The notes beneath the pieces were generated by a model that made no database searches, was not told the origin of the DNA, and saw only the letters and a program-made list of their open reading frames with translations. A program made the position numbers and the translations under genes. A DNA stretch of 29,655 bases from a virus: positions 1 to 29,655 of the IMG/VR virus record IMGVR_UViG_3300047369_000151, one strand, 5' to 3'. Below are positions 22,296 to 29,379 of the stretch, one piece after another. How positions within the stretch are numbered: position 1 is the stretch's first letter; every line of letters starts with the position of its first letter.

Positions 22296-22771
22296 AGAAA
22301 CACGGACAAATAAAATACCCATACTTTATAAATGAGTGTGCAGCTTATATTGGTAAGCTAAGAAATTTAACTAATTACGATTTAAAACTAACATATACTA
22401 AATATGACAGAGGTTATCAAAATGAGGTTGTAGATATTTTAGGCGTACAAGGGGAATTAATTTTTTGTTATTATTTAGATAAGTTAGACATACCTTATAC
22501 CGCTACAAAATTATTATCTAACAAGCCATTAAAAGAGCCAGATGTAATTGTAAAGGGGAAAAAAATAGATGTTAAAGCAGTAAGGAAAACAGCTAAATTT
22601 TTAGCAGTAAACGAAGAAGCCCACAAAAAAGATAAGGGTGTAGATACTTATGTATTTATTAGAGTAGATGATTATAATAACGCTACTTATTGGGTTTATT
22701 CCTATGATGAGGTAGATAGTTGGGAAGTAAAAAAACTAACGTATACTAACGCATATATATTACCGATATGA
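22292..22771 (+). CDS. PD-(D/E)XK nuclease-like protein
   Basis: A 159-residue protein with a restriction-endonuclease-type core: GVQGELIFCYYL with Glu55, EPDVIVKGKKIDVKAV with Asp84 and the D-V-K at 93-95, then FLAVNEEAHKK. E...PD...DxK is the expected active-site arrangement; a metal-dependent DNA cut is inferred. YVFIRVDDYNNATYWVYSYD at the end suits the final strands of the fold. It overlaps both the ATPase gene and the sigma-like gene, so it is translated with them. It may process replication intermediates or degrade host DNA. Confidence 0.55.
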   Translation: MKKHGQIKYPYFINECAAYIGKLRNLTNYDLKLTYTKYDRGYQNEVVDILGVQGELIFCYYLDKLDIPYTATKLLSNKPLKEPDVIVKGKKIDVKAVRKTAKFLAVNEEAHKKDKGVDTYVFIRVDDYNNATYWVYSYDEVDSWEVKKLTYTNAYILPI

Positions 22772-23262
22772 AAAAAAGTCTTGTAGAAGTGGCTTATCAA
22801 CGCCATCAAGATTGGTTAAGAGTTGTTTATGCCTTTGGGTGTAATAAAAGCACCGCTGAGGACATAGTACAAGAAATGTATATACAACTTATACAAGACG
22901 TGGACAAAGGTTTAGACCTATGGCACAATGAAGATGTAAATATATATTATTGTTGGAAGGTTCTAAGGGGGATATATTTAAACACCCACAAAAAAGAAAC
23001 AAGACAAATAAAGGAATACATAGAAGAAATAGGCGAACTTCAACAAATAGAAGAATTAGGAATAGATGAGGTAGAATACGCTAAACAAAAAAATCAAATA
23101 GACGACATAATGAACGATATGTATTGGTACGACAGGAAAGTATTTGAGATTTGTGCAAGTGGTAAAAGCGTTGCAGGATTGAGCAGAGAAACAGGTATAA
23201 GCTATTATTCATTATACAATACTTATGTAAACGCAAAGAAACATATAAAAGATAAATTATGA
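22768..23262 (+). CDS. Phage sigma-70-like (ECF-type) transcription factor
   Basis: A 164-residue protein built like a minimal sigma factor. Residues about 8-45 resemble region 2, with STAEDIVQEMYIQLIQDV matching the helix that binds the polymerase clamp and -10 DNA. A linker (about 80-115) is acidic. Residues about 118-160 resemble region 4, with YDRKVFEICASGKSVAGLSR and ETGISYYSLYNTYVNAKKHI forming a helix-turn-helix. It lies in the early/middle region, so it would be made before virion genes. It is the natural candidate to direct host polymerase to the repeated AT motif upstream of late genes; that link is an inference. Confidence 0.65.
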   Translation: MKKSLVEVAYQRHQDWLRVVYAFGCNKSTAEDIVQEMYIQLIQDVDKGLDLWHNEDVNIYYCWKVLRGIYLNTHKKETRQIKEYIEEIGELQQIEELGIDEVEYAKQKNQIDDIMNDMYWYDRKVFEICASGKSVAGLSRETGISYYSLYNTYVNAKKHIKDKL

Positions 23263-23411
23263 GATTAGGGGATTTAGTATATTACATTACTTATTACACA
23301 GGTATTCATTTGCTTGTAAAAAAGATTAGCAAAGCACTTGGCAAAGACTGTGGGTGCGACAAAAGACGAGATGAGTGGAACGATATAGATTTAGACTTAT
23401 GGAACGATTAG
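23259..23411 (+). CDS. Small conserved protein (DCGCDKRR motif)
   Basis: A 50-residue protein, GDLVYYITYYTGIHLLVKKI..., with LGKDCGCDKRRDEWND near its C-terminus. The CGC..R.e..N motif recurs in many Bacteroidota phages, usually near terminase or replication genes. The two Cys might bind metal. Start and stop both overlap neighbours. Function unknown, but the motif makes me confident it is real. Confidence 0.65.
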   Translation: MRLGDLVYYITYYTGIHLLVKKISKALGKDCGCDKRRDEWNDIDLDLWND

Positions 23412-23593
23412 ATAAAGAACAATGGGAACAATTTAAAGCAGAGGTTACAACAAAACTAACACAACCACAATACAAGCTATTATGTACGCTTCACGCAAAG
23501 TATTATAATCATACTTATTACGAGCCTTGCAGTTGCAGACCCAAAGAATTAAAACGATGGATAGCGGATATTGACAGACTATATAATAAATGA
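23399..23593 (+). CDS. Small conserved protein (PCSCRPKELKRWI motif)
   Basis: A 64-residue protein with LTQPQYKLLCTLHAKYYNHT and YYEPCSCRPKELKRWIADID. The 'PCSC....k.Wi..id..Y' ending is a recurring small-phage-protein pattern in this host group, next to the CGC protein. I start it at the ATG at 23399; a GTG at 23375 is in frame but would sit deeper inside the previous gene. It shares an ATGA with the next gene. Function unknown. Confidence 0.6.
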   Translation: MERLDKEQWEQFKAEVTTKLTQPQYKLLCTLHAKYYNHTYYEPCSCRPKELKRWIADIDRLYNK

Positions 23594-24003
23594 TAAAAGA
23601 CGTACACAAATGGGAACAAGCAGTAATAACCTTATTGAACTTAGATGGGTGGAACTTAAAGCATACAGGCGAGGGGTTTGAGCATTACGATGCAATAGGC
23701 ACAAGTCCTAAAAAAACGGAAGTAGTAATTGAAATGAAGTTCAGGAACAAATACTACAAAGAAAAACTAATAGAGGTTTACAAATACGATAAGCTAATAG
23801 AAACAGGTAAGATTGCATTGTACTTTGTTAATGACCCTAAAGGTAATTATATGTATTGGCTAAACGATTTAAAAGACTTAAAGAGTAAAGATATGTATTG
23901 CCCTGATACAACTCTTTGGACAAAAAAGAAACTATTAAAGCCCTGTTATTTATTAGACGAAGCCCAAGCATCAATAATTAATTTAAACGATTTTAAAAAA
24001 TAA
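23590..24003 (+). CDS. PD-(D/E)XK nuclease-like protein, second
   Basis: A 137-residue protein. EHYDAIG (Asp34) is followed by VVIEMKFRNKYYKEKLIE with Glu48-Met-Lys50, the D...ExK metal-binding set of PD-(D/E)XK nucleases. The end (IALYFVNDPKGNYMYWLNDL) fits the remaining core strands. This arrangement is known from small nuclease-like proteins of flavobacterial phages located near packaging or replication genes. Activity is inferred. It is the last gene before early promoter 2. Confidence 0.55.
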   Translation: MIKDVHKWEQAVITLLNLDGWNLKHTGEGFEHYDAIGTSPKKTEVVIEMKFRNKYYKEKLIEVYKYDKLIETGKIALYFVNDPKGNYMYWLNDLKDLKSKDMYCPDTTLWTKKKLLKPCYLLDEAQASIINLNDFKK

Positions 24004-24014
24004 TTTGTTTATAA

Positions 24015-24045
24015 TTTGTTTATAATAAAAAAGTTTGTATATTTG
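24015..24045 (+). promoter_or_regulatory. Host-type early promoter 2
   Basis: TTTG (24015-24018) and TATATTTG (24038-24045) are separated by 19 bases, an exact match to the Bacteroidota housekeeping promoter. The leader AAACAATAACAATTATG is almost identical to that at 29444. This is the clearest promoter in the genome. Confidence 0.8.
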
Positions 24046-24062
24046 TGTAAACAATAACAATT

Positions 24063-24218
24063 ATGAGAACACAATTAACAGACTTAAAAAAAGAATTAGC
24101 ACAGATACAAACTACACTTATACAACTAAAAACAAAAGGTAGTTTAACAGAACGTATTAAGAAACGTTTAGAGAATAGAGAACTAATAATAAAAAGTATA
24201 ATATTTAATATCCAATAA
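24063..24218 (+). CDS. Small helical early protein
   Basis: A 51-residue basic protein, MRTQLTDLKKELAQIQTTLI..., with a heptad-like helix over most of its length and no Cys or membrane segment. It is the first gene behind early promoter 2, so it is expressed early and strongly. Coiled-coil dimerisation is likely. Function unknown. Confidence 0.55.
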   Translation: MRTQLTDLKKELAQIQTTLIQLKTKGSLTERIKKRLENRELIIKSIIFNIQ

Positions 24219-24219
24219 A

Positions 24220-24408
24220 ATGAAGAAAACTAAAACAGGGTTACATATCCAAACACGCAAAAACAGAATTGAGGTTTACACTAAAAAAGATTTAGAACGT
24301 CAAGAACAAGAACGCAAAGAGGCACGAGAATTTATTATCCGTATGGCTATATTGTTATTTGCTTCACTAACGTTTGTATTAGGGTTTATAGTAGGCGCAG
24401 CTTCATAA
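24220..24408 (+). CDS. Small membrane protein, early
   Basis: A 62-residue protein with a strongly basic/charged first 38 residues and one C-terminal membrane helix (about 42-60, RMAILLFASLTFVLGFIVGA). The expected topology places the charged part in the cytoplasm. As an early single-span membrane protein it could act in superinfection exclusion or attach phage replication to the membrane; neither is shown by the sequence. The stop overlaps the next start (TAATG). Confidence 0.55.
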   Translation: MKKTKTGLHIQTRKNRIEVYTKKDLERQEQERKEAREFIIRMAILLFASLTFVLGFIVGAAS

Positions 24409-24788
24409 TGGACATACTACAGAGACAGGCATATCATTTATGGTTTAATTGGTTAGCCGATAAGATAATGGAGTGGAAAGATGCCAAGCCATTAAACACC
24501 GACCTTAGAAATTGCGTAAAGGCAATGAATGAGATAGGTATGTTTGTAAACGGACAACAAACAGAGGTTGAGGTATTACGCAAAAGGATAACATTAGTTA
24601 GACAACAAAAAAACGATATGATACAAAAACTTCAAGACGAAGTAACACAATTAAAAGACGACTTAAACAAATATGAAATGCACTATATAGACACACCAGA
24701 CGAAATAAGCACTTGTAGAATGTGCGATACAGAAACAGATGGCGATACATACTGTTCAGATAACTGTAAAAACTATGATTTAGAATAA
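24408..24788 (+). CDS. Coiled-coil protein with C-terminal Cys cluster
   Basis: A 126-residue protein. Residues about 50-92 form a coiled coil (VEVLRKRITLVRQQKNDMIQ and following). The C-terminus has CRMCDTETDGDTYCSDNC, two CxxC-like pairs that could form a small zinc ribbon. The combination suggests a dimeric nucleic-acid- or protein-binding factor. It overlaps the neighbours on both sides. Not assigned to a family. Confidence 0.55.
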   Translation: MDILQRQAYHLWFNWLADKIMEWKDAKPLNTDLRNCVKAMNEIGMFVNGQQTEVEVLRKRITLVRQQKNDMIQKLQDEVTQLKDDLNKYEMHYIDTPDEISTCRMCDTETDGDTYCSDNCKNYDLE

Positions 24789-25564
24789 TGGAAAATAAAA
24801 TAAAATTACTAGACAATAAATATTACGACAGAGCAGAGTTGCTTAAGCGTATGGAAGATGACGAGTTTTACTATGGGGAACTAAATACCTTAGCTTTAAG
24901 TAGTAGTAGCTTAAAACAACTCCTATCAAGTCCTAAGACGTATAACTTCAGCTTGAAGTATGGTAGTGGAGAAAGCGCAGCACTTAGAGCAGGTGCATTA
25001 TTTCATTGGGCAATACTAGAGCCTGAAAAATTTGCCTCTCAAAAGTTTGTTGAGGTACAAAGTAGAAACACAAAGAAGTTTAGAGAAGCTAAAGAAGAGT
25101 TTGGCAAAGTGTTTACTGCAAAGGAACGAAGCGAAGCAGAAAGGCTTGTAGATGCGTTCTACAGGAACGAACACGCCAAAGAACTAATAACCAAAGCAGA
25201 CTTTGAAATACCTGCAATAGACAATGTACTAGGTATGCCCTTTAGAGGTAAAGCAGACGTACTAGGCGCAAATAGAATAGTAGACCTAAAAACCACAACA
25301 GACATAAAAGGGTTTGGCTATTCAGCTAATAAATACGGATATGATGTACAATGCTATTTATATTGCAACCTATTCCAAAAAGAGTATAAAGACTTTTATT
25401 TCTTAGCTTTGGACAAAGGTAGTCTAGATATTGGTATATTTAACTGTTCAGAAGAATTTTACTTTAGAGGCGAGGAAAAAGTAGAAAAAGCACTAGACCT
25501 ATATAATCAATTCTTTATAGAGGGTGCAGATTTAGATAACTATTGTTTAACAGGGGAACTATGA
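24788..25564 (+). CDS. PD-(D/E)XK exonuclease, RecE/exodeoxyribonuclease VIII-like
   Basis: A 258-residue protein with the features of phage RecE-like exonucleases. SSSSLKQLLSSPKTYNF near the start is followed by RAGALFHWAILEPEKF with His73. Then come FRGKADVLG (Asp157), IVDLKTTTDI (Asp166, Lys168) and YGYDVQCYLYC (Gln188). The enzyme would resect double-stranded ends 5' to 3' to give single strands for annealing. Partners would be the SSB-like protein and a single-strand annealing protein, which is either the ATPase at 21429 or the protein at 20270. Length is normal for the family. Confidence 0.75.
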   Translation: MENKIKLLDNKYYDRAELLKRMEDDEFYYGELNTLALSSSSLKQLLSSPKTYNFSLKYGSGESAALRAGALFHWAILEPEKFASQKFVEVQSRNTKKFREAKEEFGKVFTAKERSEAERLVDAFYRNEHAKELITKADFEIPAIDNVLGMPFRGKADVLGANRIVDLKTTTDIKGFGYSANKYGYDVQCYLYCNLFQKEYKDFYFLALDKGSLDIGIFNCSEEFYFRGEEKVEKALDLYNQFFIEGADLDNYCLTGEL

Positions 25565-25689
25565 AAATAGATAAAATAAAATTCATACCTTGTACTGATG
25601 AAGATATGCTAAAAAAAGATATAGCAAGAGCAAACAGAAAAAGAACGAATACAAAGCGTATTCGCAAATGGTATAAACACATACAATAA
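25561..25689 (+). CDS. Small basic protein
   Basis: A 42-residue protein, MKIDKIKFIPCTDEDMLKKD..., with a very basic C-terminal half (ARANRKRTNTKRIRKWYKHI). It overlaps the exonuclease stop by four bases, which supports translation. The charge suggests nucleic-acid binding. No family recognised. Confidence 0.5.
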   Translation: MKIDKIKFIPCTDEDMLKKDIARANRKRTNTKRIRKWYKHIQ

Positions 25690-25696
25690 ATAAACT

Positions 25697-25867
25697 ATGA
25701 AATTTGATTTAAAGATTGAGTACTTAGGAAAAAAAGAAAGAAAAGGCGATACAGAAAAAGATATGTATCACCTATCGTTTAAAACGTACAATGCAGAGAT
25801 AACAGGCAAGTTTGAACGTAGCGAGATACGACACCTTATACAACAATTAGACAACGCAATTATATGA
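25697..25867 (+). CDS. Small unknown protein
   Basis: A 56-residue protein, MKFDLKIEYLGKKERKGDTE..., with two or three predicted strands followed by a C-terminal helix (SEIRHLIQQLDNAI). It starts seven bases after the previous stop and shares an ATGA with the DUF3310-like gene. No motif recognised. Confidence 0.55.
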   Translation: MKFDLKIEYLGKKERKGDTEKDMYHLSFKTYNAEITGKFERSEIRHLIQQLDNAII

Positions 25868-26091
25868 GAGCAACATATTTACACTACGAGAATGGTAAGG
25901 GCTATGATGTTATAGACTTTATAAAAGATTACAACCTAAATTTTAACAGAGGTAATATAATTAAGTACGTTTGTAGAGCAGGTAAAAAAGAAAGTGAATT
26001 AAAAGACTTAGAAAAAGCTGCTGATTATTTAAGACGAGAAATAGAATACATAAGAAACGAACAAGAAAAATGGATAGAGAAGAACAAGTAA
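25864..26091 (+). CDS. DUF3310-like protein
   Basis: A 75-residue protein matching DUF3310: YDVIDFIKDYNLNFNRGNII, then KYVCRAGKKESELKDLEKAA, then DYLRREIEYI. The family is widespread in phages, usually in early or nucleotide-metabolism regions, and is sometimes described as nucleotide-kinase-related; no reaction is established that I can rely on. Full length for the family. It overlaps the next gene by 22 bases. Confidence 0.75.
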   Translation: MRATYLHYENGKGYDVIDFIKDYNLNFNRGNIIKYVCRAGKKESELKDLEKAADYLRREIEYIRNEQEKWIEKNK

Positions 26092-26453
26092 TAAACGAAG
26101 TAATATCAGACAAGCACCTAAACTACTTAAAGAGTGTACTAATATCCCAACTACTTCTGGAGGCAAACGATGAACTAAAAGGAAGTAAGGCGTTTAGACA
26201 AAACATAAAATACCAAGTAGGCAAGACTAATAAACTATTAGAAGAAGTATATCAAGAGGGATTTAATACGGTATATCACAATAACCCAGAGATGTGCATA
26301 AACGTCCTCAACAAAATAGATGGCTTAATACACAAAATAAAAACAGCTTCTATTGACGAACTTGTAATGATAGATGCCTTAGTAGATAAGTATTTTGAAA
26401 ACAAAGACGAGATAAACGAAATAGAAACCGCAGAATTTACAAAGATAGAATAA
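26070..26453 (+). CDS. Helical protein of unknown function
   Basis: A 127-residue, almost wholly helical acidic protein, with SDKHLNYLKSVLISQLLLEA and KAFRQNIKYQVGKTNKLLEE as clear amphipathic helices. I have a weak memory of such a protein beside DUF3310 in other flavobacterial phages. No catalytic motif. Coupled to neighbours by overlaps on both sides. Confidence 0.55.
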   Translation: MDREEQVINEVISDKHLNYLKSVLISQLLLEANDELKGSKAFRQNIKYQVGKTNKLLEEVYQEGFNTVYHNNPEMCINVLNKIDGLIHKIKTASIDELVMIDALVDKYFENKDEINEIETAEFTKIE

Positions 26454-26977
26454 TGACACTACAACAACTTAAAGAAGAACTAAACAAATACTATAAGTTT
26501 GATATATCAGAACGCAATAGACAACGTGAATACTCATACGCAAGAAAGGTGTATTGTAGACTTGCAAGAGAATTAGGGTATACGTTTCAATCATTAGGGC
26601 AAGAGATAGGACTTAAACACGATGCAGCGTTATATCATTATAGAGATTTTAAAGTATTACAGGAACGAGATAAAAGGGTGTTCAACCAAATAATAAAAGA
26701 CTTTGATTTACCTATACAACCCTGTTCAACTAAAAAGAAAATAAAGCCAATAGCAGACACGATTAAAAACCAAAACCCTAAGACATATAAAGAGGCACTA
26801 ATAAACGACCTAATAGACATAGTAAGCAAGTGGGAAGATAACACATTAGAAAACTTTATAAACACAAGATTAAAGGTATATAACAAACTAATAGAAACAA
26901 CTAAACCACAAAAGAAAATAAAAGAAGTAAAAGGTGCTACATTAAACAGACCTGTTAAAAACCCTGTACTATGCTAA
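26453..26977 (+). CDS. DnaA domain IV-like DNA-binding protein
   Basis: A 174-residue protein. Residues about 26-66 resemble the DNA-binding domain of DnaA: YSYARKVYCRLARELGYTFQ, then SLGQEIGLKHDAALYHYRDF. This corresponds to the helix-turn-helix and the 'dHttv.ha' signature of DnaA domain IV, with HDAALYHY in its place. The AAA+ ATPase part is absent. The C-terminal 100 residues are Lys-rich and helical. Related free-standing domains occur in phages and could mark the phage origin or compete with host DnaA. The 40-bp repeats at 18870-18975 are a candidate target, by inference. Confidence 0.6.
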   Translation: MTLQQLKEELNKYYKFDISERNRQREYSYARKVYCRLARELGYTFQSLGQEIGLKHDAALYHYRDFKVLQERDKRVFNQIIKDFDLPIQPCSTKKKIKPIADTIKNQNPKTYKEALINDLIDIVSKWEDNTLENFINTRLKVYNKLIETTKPQKKIKEVKGATLNRPVKNPVLC

Positions 26978-27594
26978 TAACAAACGAAGATAATATGGAA
27001 CTAATGGCAAGGTACGAGGATAACTACTTTGACCTTGCAATAGTAGACCCACCCTATGGTATTGATGTAACGAAAATGACACTTGGGAATGGTAAAACAA
27101 AAATAAGTAGAGGAACAAGTCATTGGGATAGTAATATACCTAACAAGCATTATTTTAATGAATTAAAGAGGGTTAGTAAAAATCAAATCATTTGGGGTGG
27201 CAATTATTTTGATTTACCACCATCTAAGTGTTGGGTTGTTTGGGATAAAAACAATGGTAGTAGTGATTTTGCTGATGGCGAAATAGCTTGGGCTTCATTT
27301 GACAAACCGATGAGAATAAAAAAAATACATTGGTGCGGTAGTGCTTCTAATTGGGAAGACACAAAAGGTAAAATACACCCAACACAAAAACCTGTTAAGC
27401 TTTACGAATGGTTACTTATGAACTATGCTAAAGAGGGCGATAAAATTTTAGATACACACTTAGGTAGTGGCTCAATAGCAATAGCTTGCCATAATTTAGG
27501 TTATGATTTAACTGCTTGTGAGTTAGACAAAGATTATTACGATGCAGCTATAAAAAGAATAGAGCAACATAAAGCACAACAAAGGTTATTCTAA
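26971..27594 (+). CDS. DNA adenine/cytosine-N4 methyltransferase
   Basis: A 207-residue methyltransferase. Motif IV DPPYGI lies at 26-31 (catalytic Asp-Pro-Pro-Tyr). KIHPTQKPVKLYEWLL (134-149) and the SAM-binding motif I region ILDTHLGSGSIAIAC (159-173) follow. The order, catalytic motif before SAM motif, is that of the beta class, which methylates exocyclic amino groups (N6-adenine or N4-cytosine). There is no restriction enzyme beside it, so it most likely protects phage DNA from host restriction. The target cannot be read from sequence. The start overlaps the previous stop by seven bases. Confidence 0.8.
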   Translation: MLITNEDNMELMARYEDNYFDLAIVDPPYGIDVTKMTLGNGKTKISRGTSHWDSNIPNKHYFNELKRVSKNQIIWGGNYFDLPPSKCWVVWDKNNGSSDFADGEIAWASFDKPMRIKKIHWCGSASNWEDTKGKIHPTQKPVKLYEWLLMNYAKEGDKILDTHLGSGSIAIACHNLGYDLTACELDKDYYDAAIKRIEQHKAQQRLF

Positions 27595-27857
27595 TGGAAG
27601 AATATTACAGAAACTTAATAGCAAATACAAACAACCCTATATTTATAAGGTATTATACTAAAATGATAGAGCAACTATATAAACCAAAAAAACCAAAGAA
27701 AATGCAGAAATGGATAAGGGTATATGTAGGTAGCTTAAATAAAGAGTTTAGAAGTACAAGCGCAGCTTCTATTGCATTAGGCAAAAATAGAGATTATGTA
27801 AGAAAGGTGTTATTGAATAAACTACCTAATAAATATAATATACAACAAATAAAATAA
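27594..27857 (+). CDS. Small NUMOD-like helix-turn-helix protein
   Basis: An 87-residue basic protein. The C-terminal half, KEFRSTSAASIALGKNRDYV followed by RKVLLNKLPNKY, resembles the NUMOD1-type helix-turn-helix found in homing endonucleases and small phage DNA-binding proteins. The N-terminus is helical with a Lys/Pro-rich linker (KPKKPKKMQK). It could be a DNA-binding regulator or a remnant of a homing enzyme. It ends just before the late motif and the terminase genes. Confidence 0.5.
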   Translation: MEEYYRNLIANTNNPIFIRYYTKMIEQLYKPKKPKKMQKWIRVYVGSLNKEFRSTSAASIALGKNRDYVRKVLLNKLPNKYNIQQIK

Positions 27858-27862
27858 ATTCT

Positions 27863-27877
27863 GTTTATATATTATTG
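27863..27877 (+). promoter_or_regulatory. Late-type AT motif before terminase genes
   Basis: GTTTATATATTATTG, differing from the best copies only at its 3' end, lies 21 bases before the terminase small-subunit ATG in a 41-base gap. Here, as at 228, the motif is well separated from the start codon, which favours a promoter over a start-codon signal. Confidence 0.5.
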
Positions 27878-27898
27878 AATAAACAATCTTTTTCAATT

Positions 27899-28168
27899 AT
27901 GGACAAAAGAAAAAATAATGGTGGCGCAAGAGAGGGTGCAGGAAGAAAACCAAAGGCACAGGAACAAAAACTAATAGAACGCTTAGATGCTATAATAGAC
28001 AAAGACGAAGCATTGGCAAAGTTAGGCGAATTGGTTACTAAAGGCGATATGAGGGCTTTACAGCTGTATTTAAGCTATCGTTATGGCAAACCTAAAGAAA
28101 GCGTAGACATAAACAGTTCAGAGGGCTTAAACATCAATTTTAGAGATTTAATAAAGTTCGTTGATTGA
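27899..28168 (+). CDS. Terminase small subunit
   Basis: An 89-residue protein beginning MDKRKNNGGAREGAGRKPKA, the 'GGaReGAGRKP' opening characteristic of many terminase small subunits. Two helices follow (IERLDAIIDKDEALAKLGEL; MRALQLYLSYRYGKPKESVD), a short form of the DNA-recognition helix-turn-helix. It recognises phage DNA and hands it to the large subunit. The frame is open upstream to a TTG at 27875, but the family motif and the AT motif position favour the ATG at 27899. It overlaps the large-subunit start by eight bases. Confidence 0.7.
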   Translation: MDKRKNNGGAREGAGRKPKAQEQKLIERLDAIIDKDEALAKLGELVTKGDMRALQLYLSYRYGKPKESVDINSSEGLNINFRDLIKFVD

Positions 28169-29369
28169 GGTACATAACAAATACAAAACTATTGTTAGTG
28201 AACGCAGTAGGTATTATGTGGTAAGTGGTGGGCGAGGTAGTGGAAAATCATTTTCAGTAAACGCCCTTTTGGTAATGCTAACATACGAGGCAGGACACAC
28301 GATACTGTTTACACGCTATACCTTAACATCTGCATATATATCCATCATACCAGAGTTTATAGACAAATTAGAACTGTTTGGATTTACACAACACTTCCAC
28401 ATAACTAAAGACGAGATAATAAACAAACAGACAGGAAGTAAAATAATATTCAGAGGTATAAAAACCTCAAGTGGTGACCAAACCGCAAACCTAAAATCAT
28501 TACAGGGCATTACAACTTGGGTTGTAGATGAAGCGGAAGAACTAACAGACGAGCAAAAGTTTGACACTATTGATTTATCGGTAAGACAACAAGGCAAACA
28601 AAATAGGGTTATCCTAATACTAAACCCAACTACTAAGGAACATTTTATATACAAACGTTTTTTTGAAGATAGAGGGGTACAAGAAGGCAGCAATATAACC
28701 AAAGGAAACACAACCTACATACACACCACATACTTAGACAACATAGACAACCTATCTAAAAGCTACATAGAGCAGATAGAACAAATGCGACAACGTAGAC
28801 CAGAGAAGTACAAACAACAAATGTTAGGTGCGTGGCTAAACAAAGCAGAGGGGGTTATATTTAATAATTGGACAATAGGCGAGTTTAAGCGTAAAGGTGT
28901 ATCCGTATGGGGACAAGATTACGGATTTGCAGCAGACCCAACAACACTAATAGAAACAAACATAGATACAAGCACTAAAACAATATACCTAAGGGAATGT
29001 GTGTACCTACCAAGATTAACAACTTCACAAATAGCTGAACTGAATTTAAAACACGCAAGAGATGGTCTAATAATAGGCGATAGCGCAGAGCCAAGACTAA
29101 TAACAGAAATAAAAGCAAAGGGGTGTAATGTAAAGCCATCAATTAAAGGACAGGGGAGTGTAACGTATGGTATATCTCTTTTGCAAGATTACGACCTTGT
29201 TGTAAGTTCAGATAGTACAAACCTCATCAAAGAATTAAATAACTATCGTTGGTTAGAACGCAAAAGCAACACACCAATAGACAAATACAACCACCTAATA
29301 GATGCGGTTAGATATGCAGTAGGGTATCAATTACAAAACCCAAATAGAGGAAAATATATAGTTCATTAA
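28161..29369 (+). CDS. terL: Terminase large subunit
   Basis: A 402-residue packaging motor. The ATPase part has Walker A GGRGSGKS (23-30) and Walker B WVVDEAEE (120-127). The RNase H-like nuclease part has Asp253 in WGQDYGFAADPT, Asp307 in IIGDSAEPRL and Asp381 in HLIDAVRYAVGY, the three metal-binding acidic residues. It translocates DNA into the prohead and cuts the concatemer. No ATG precedes the Walker A in this frame, so a TTG at 28161, overlapping the small-subunit stop, is the probable start. Packaging type (headful versus cos) cannot be told from this sequence. Confidence 0.85.
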   Translation: MIEVHNKYKTIVSERSRYYVVSGGRGSGKSFSVNALLVMLTYEAGHTILFTRYTLTSAYISIIPEFIDKLELFGFTQHFHITKDEIINKQTGSKIIFRGIKTSSGDQTANLKSLQGITTWVVDEAEELTDEQKFDTIDLSVRQQGKQNRVILILNPTTKEHFIYKRFFEDRGVQEGSNITKGNTTYIHTTYLDNIDNLSKSYIEQIEQMRQRRPEKYKQQMLGAWLNKAEGVIFNNWTIGEFKRKGVSVWGQDYGFAADPTTLIETNIDTSTKTIYLRECVYLPRLTTSQIAELNLKHARDGLIIGDSAEPRLITEIKAKGCNVKPSIKGQGSVTYGISLLQDYDLVVSSDSTNLIKELNNYRWLERKSNTPIDKYNHLIDAVRYAVGYQLQNPNRGKYIVH

Positions 29370-29379
29370 CCTGTTGGAA

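Noticed and set aside
23375-23398. GTG start for the PCSC protein
   Set aside because: The ATG at 23399 keeps the conserved part and gives only a short overlap with the upstream gene.
27875-27898. TTG start eight codons before the terminase small-subunit ATG
   Set aside because: It sits inside the late AT motif, and the conserved GGAREGAGRKP opening follows the ATG at 27899 directly.
28316-28711. 131-codon minus-strand frame inside the terminase gene
   Set aside because: It lies wholly within a gene with clear ATPase motifs and encodes a Ser/Val-rich sequence with no recognisable features.
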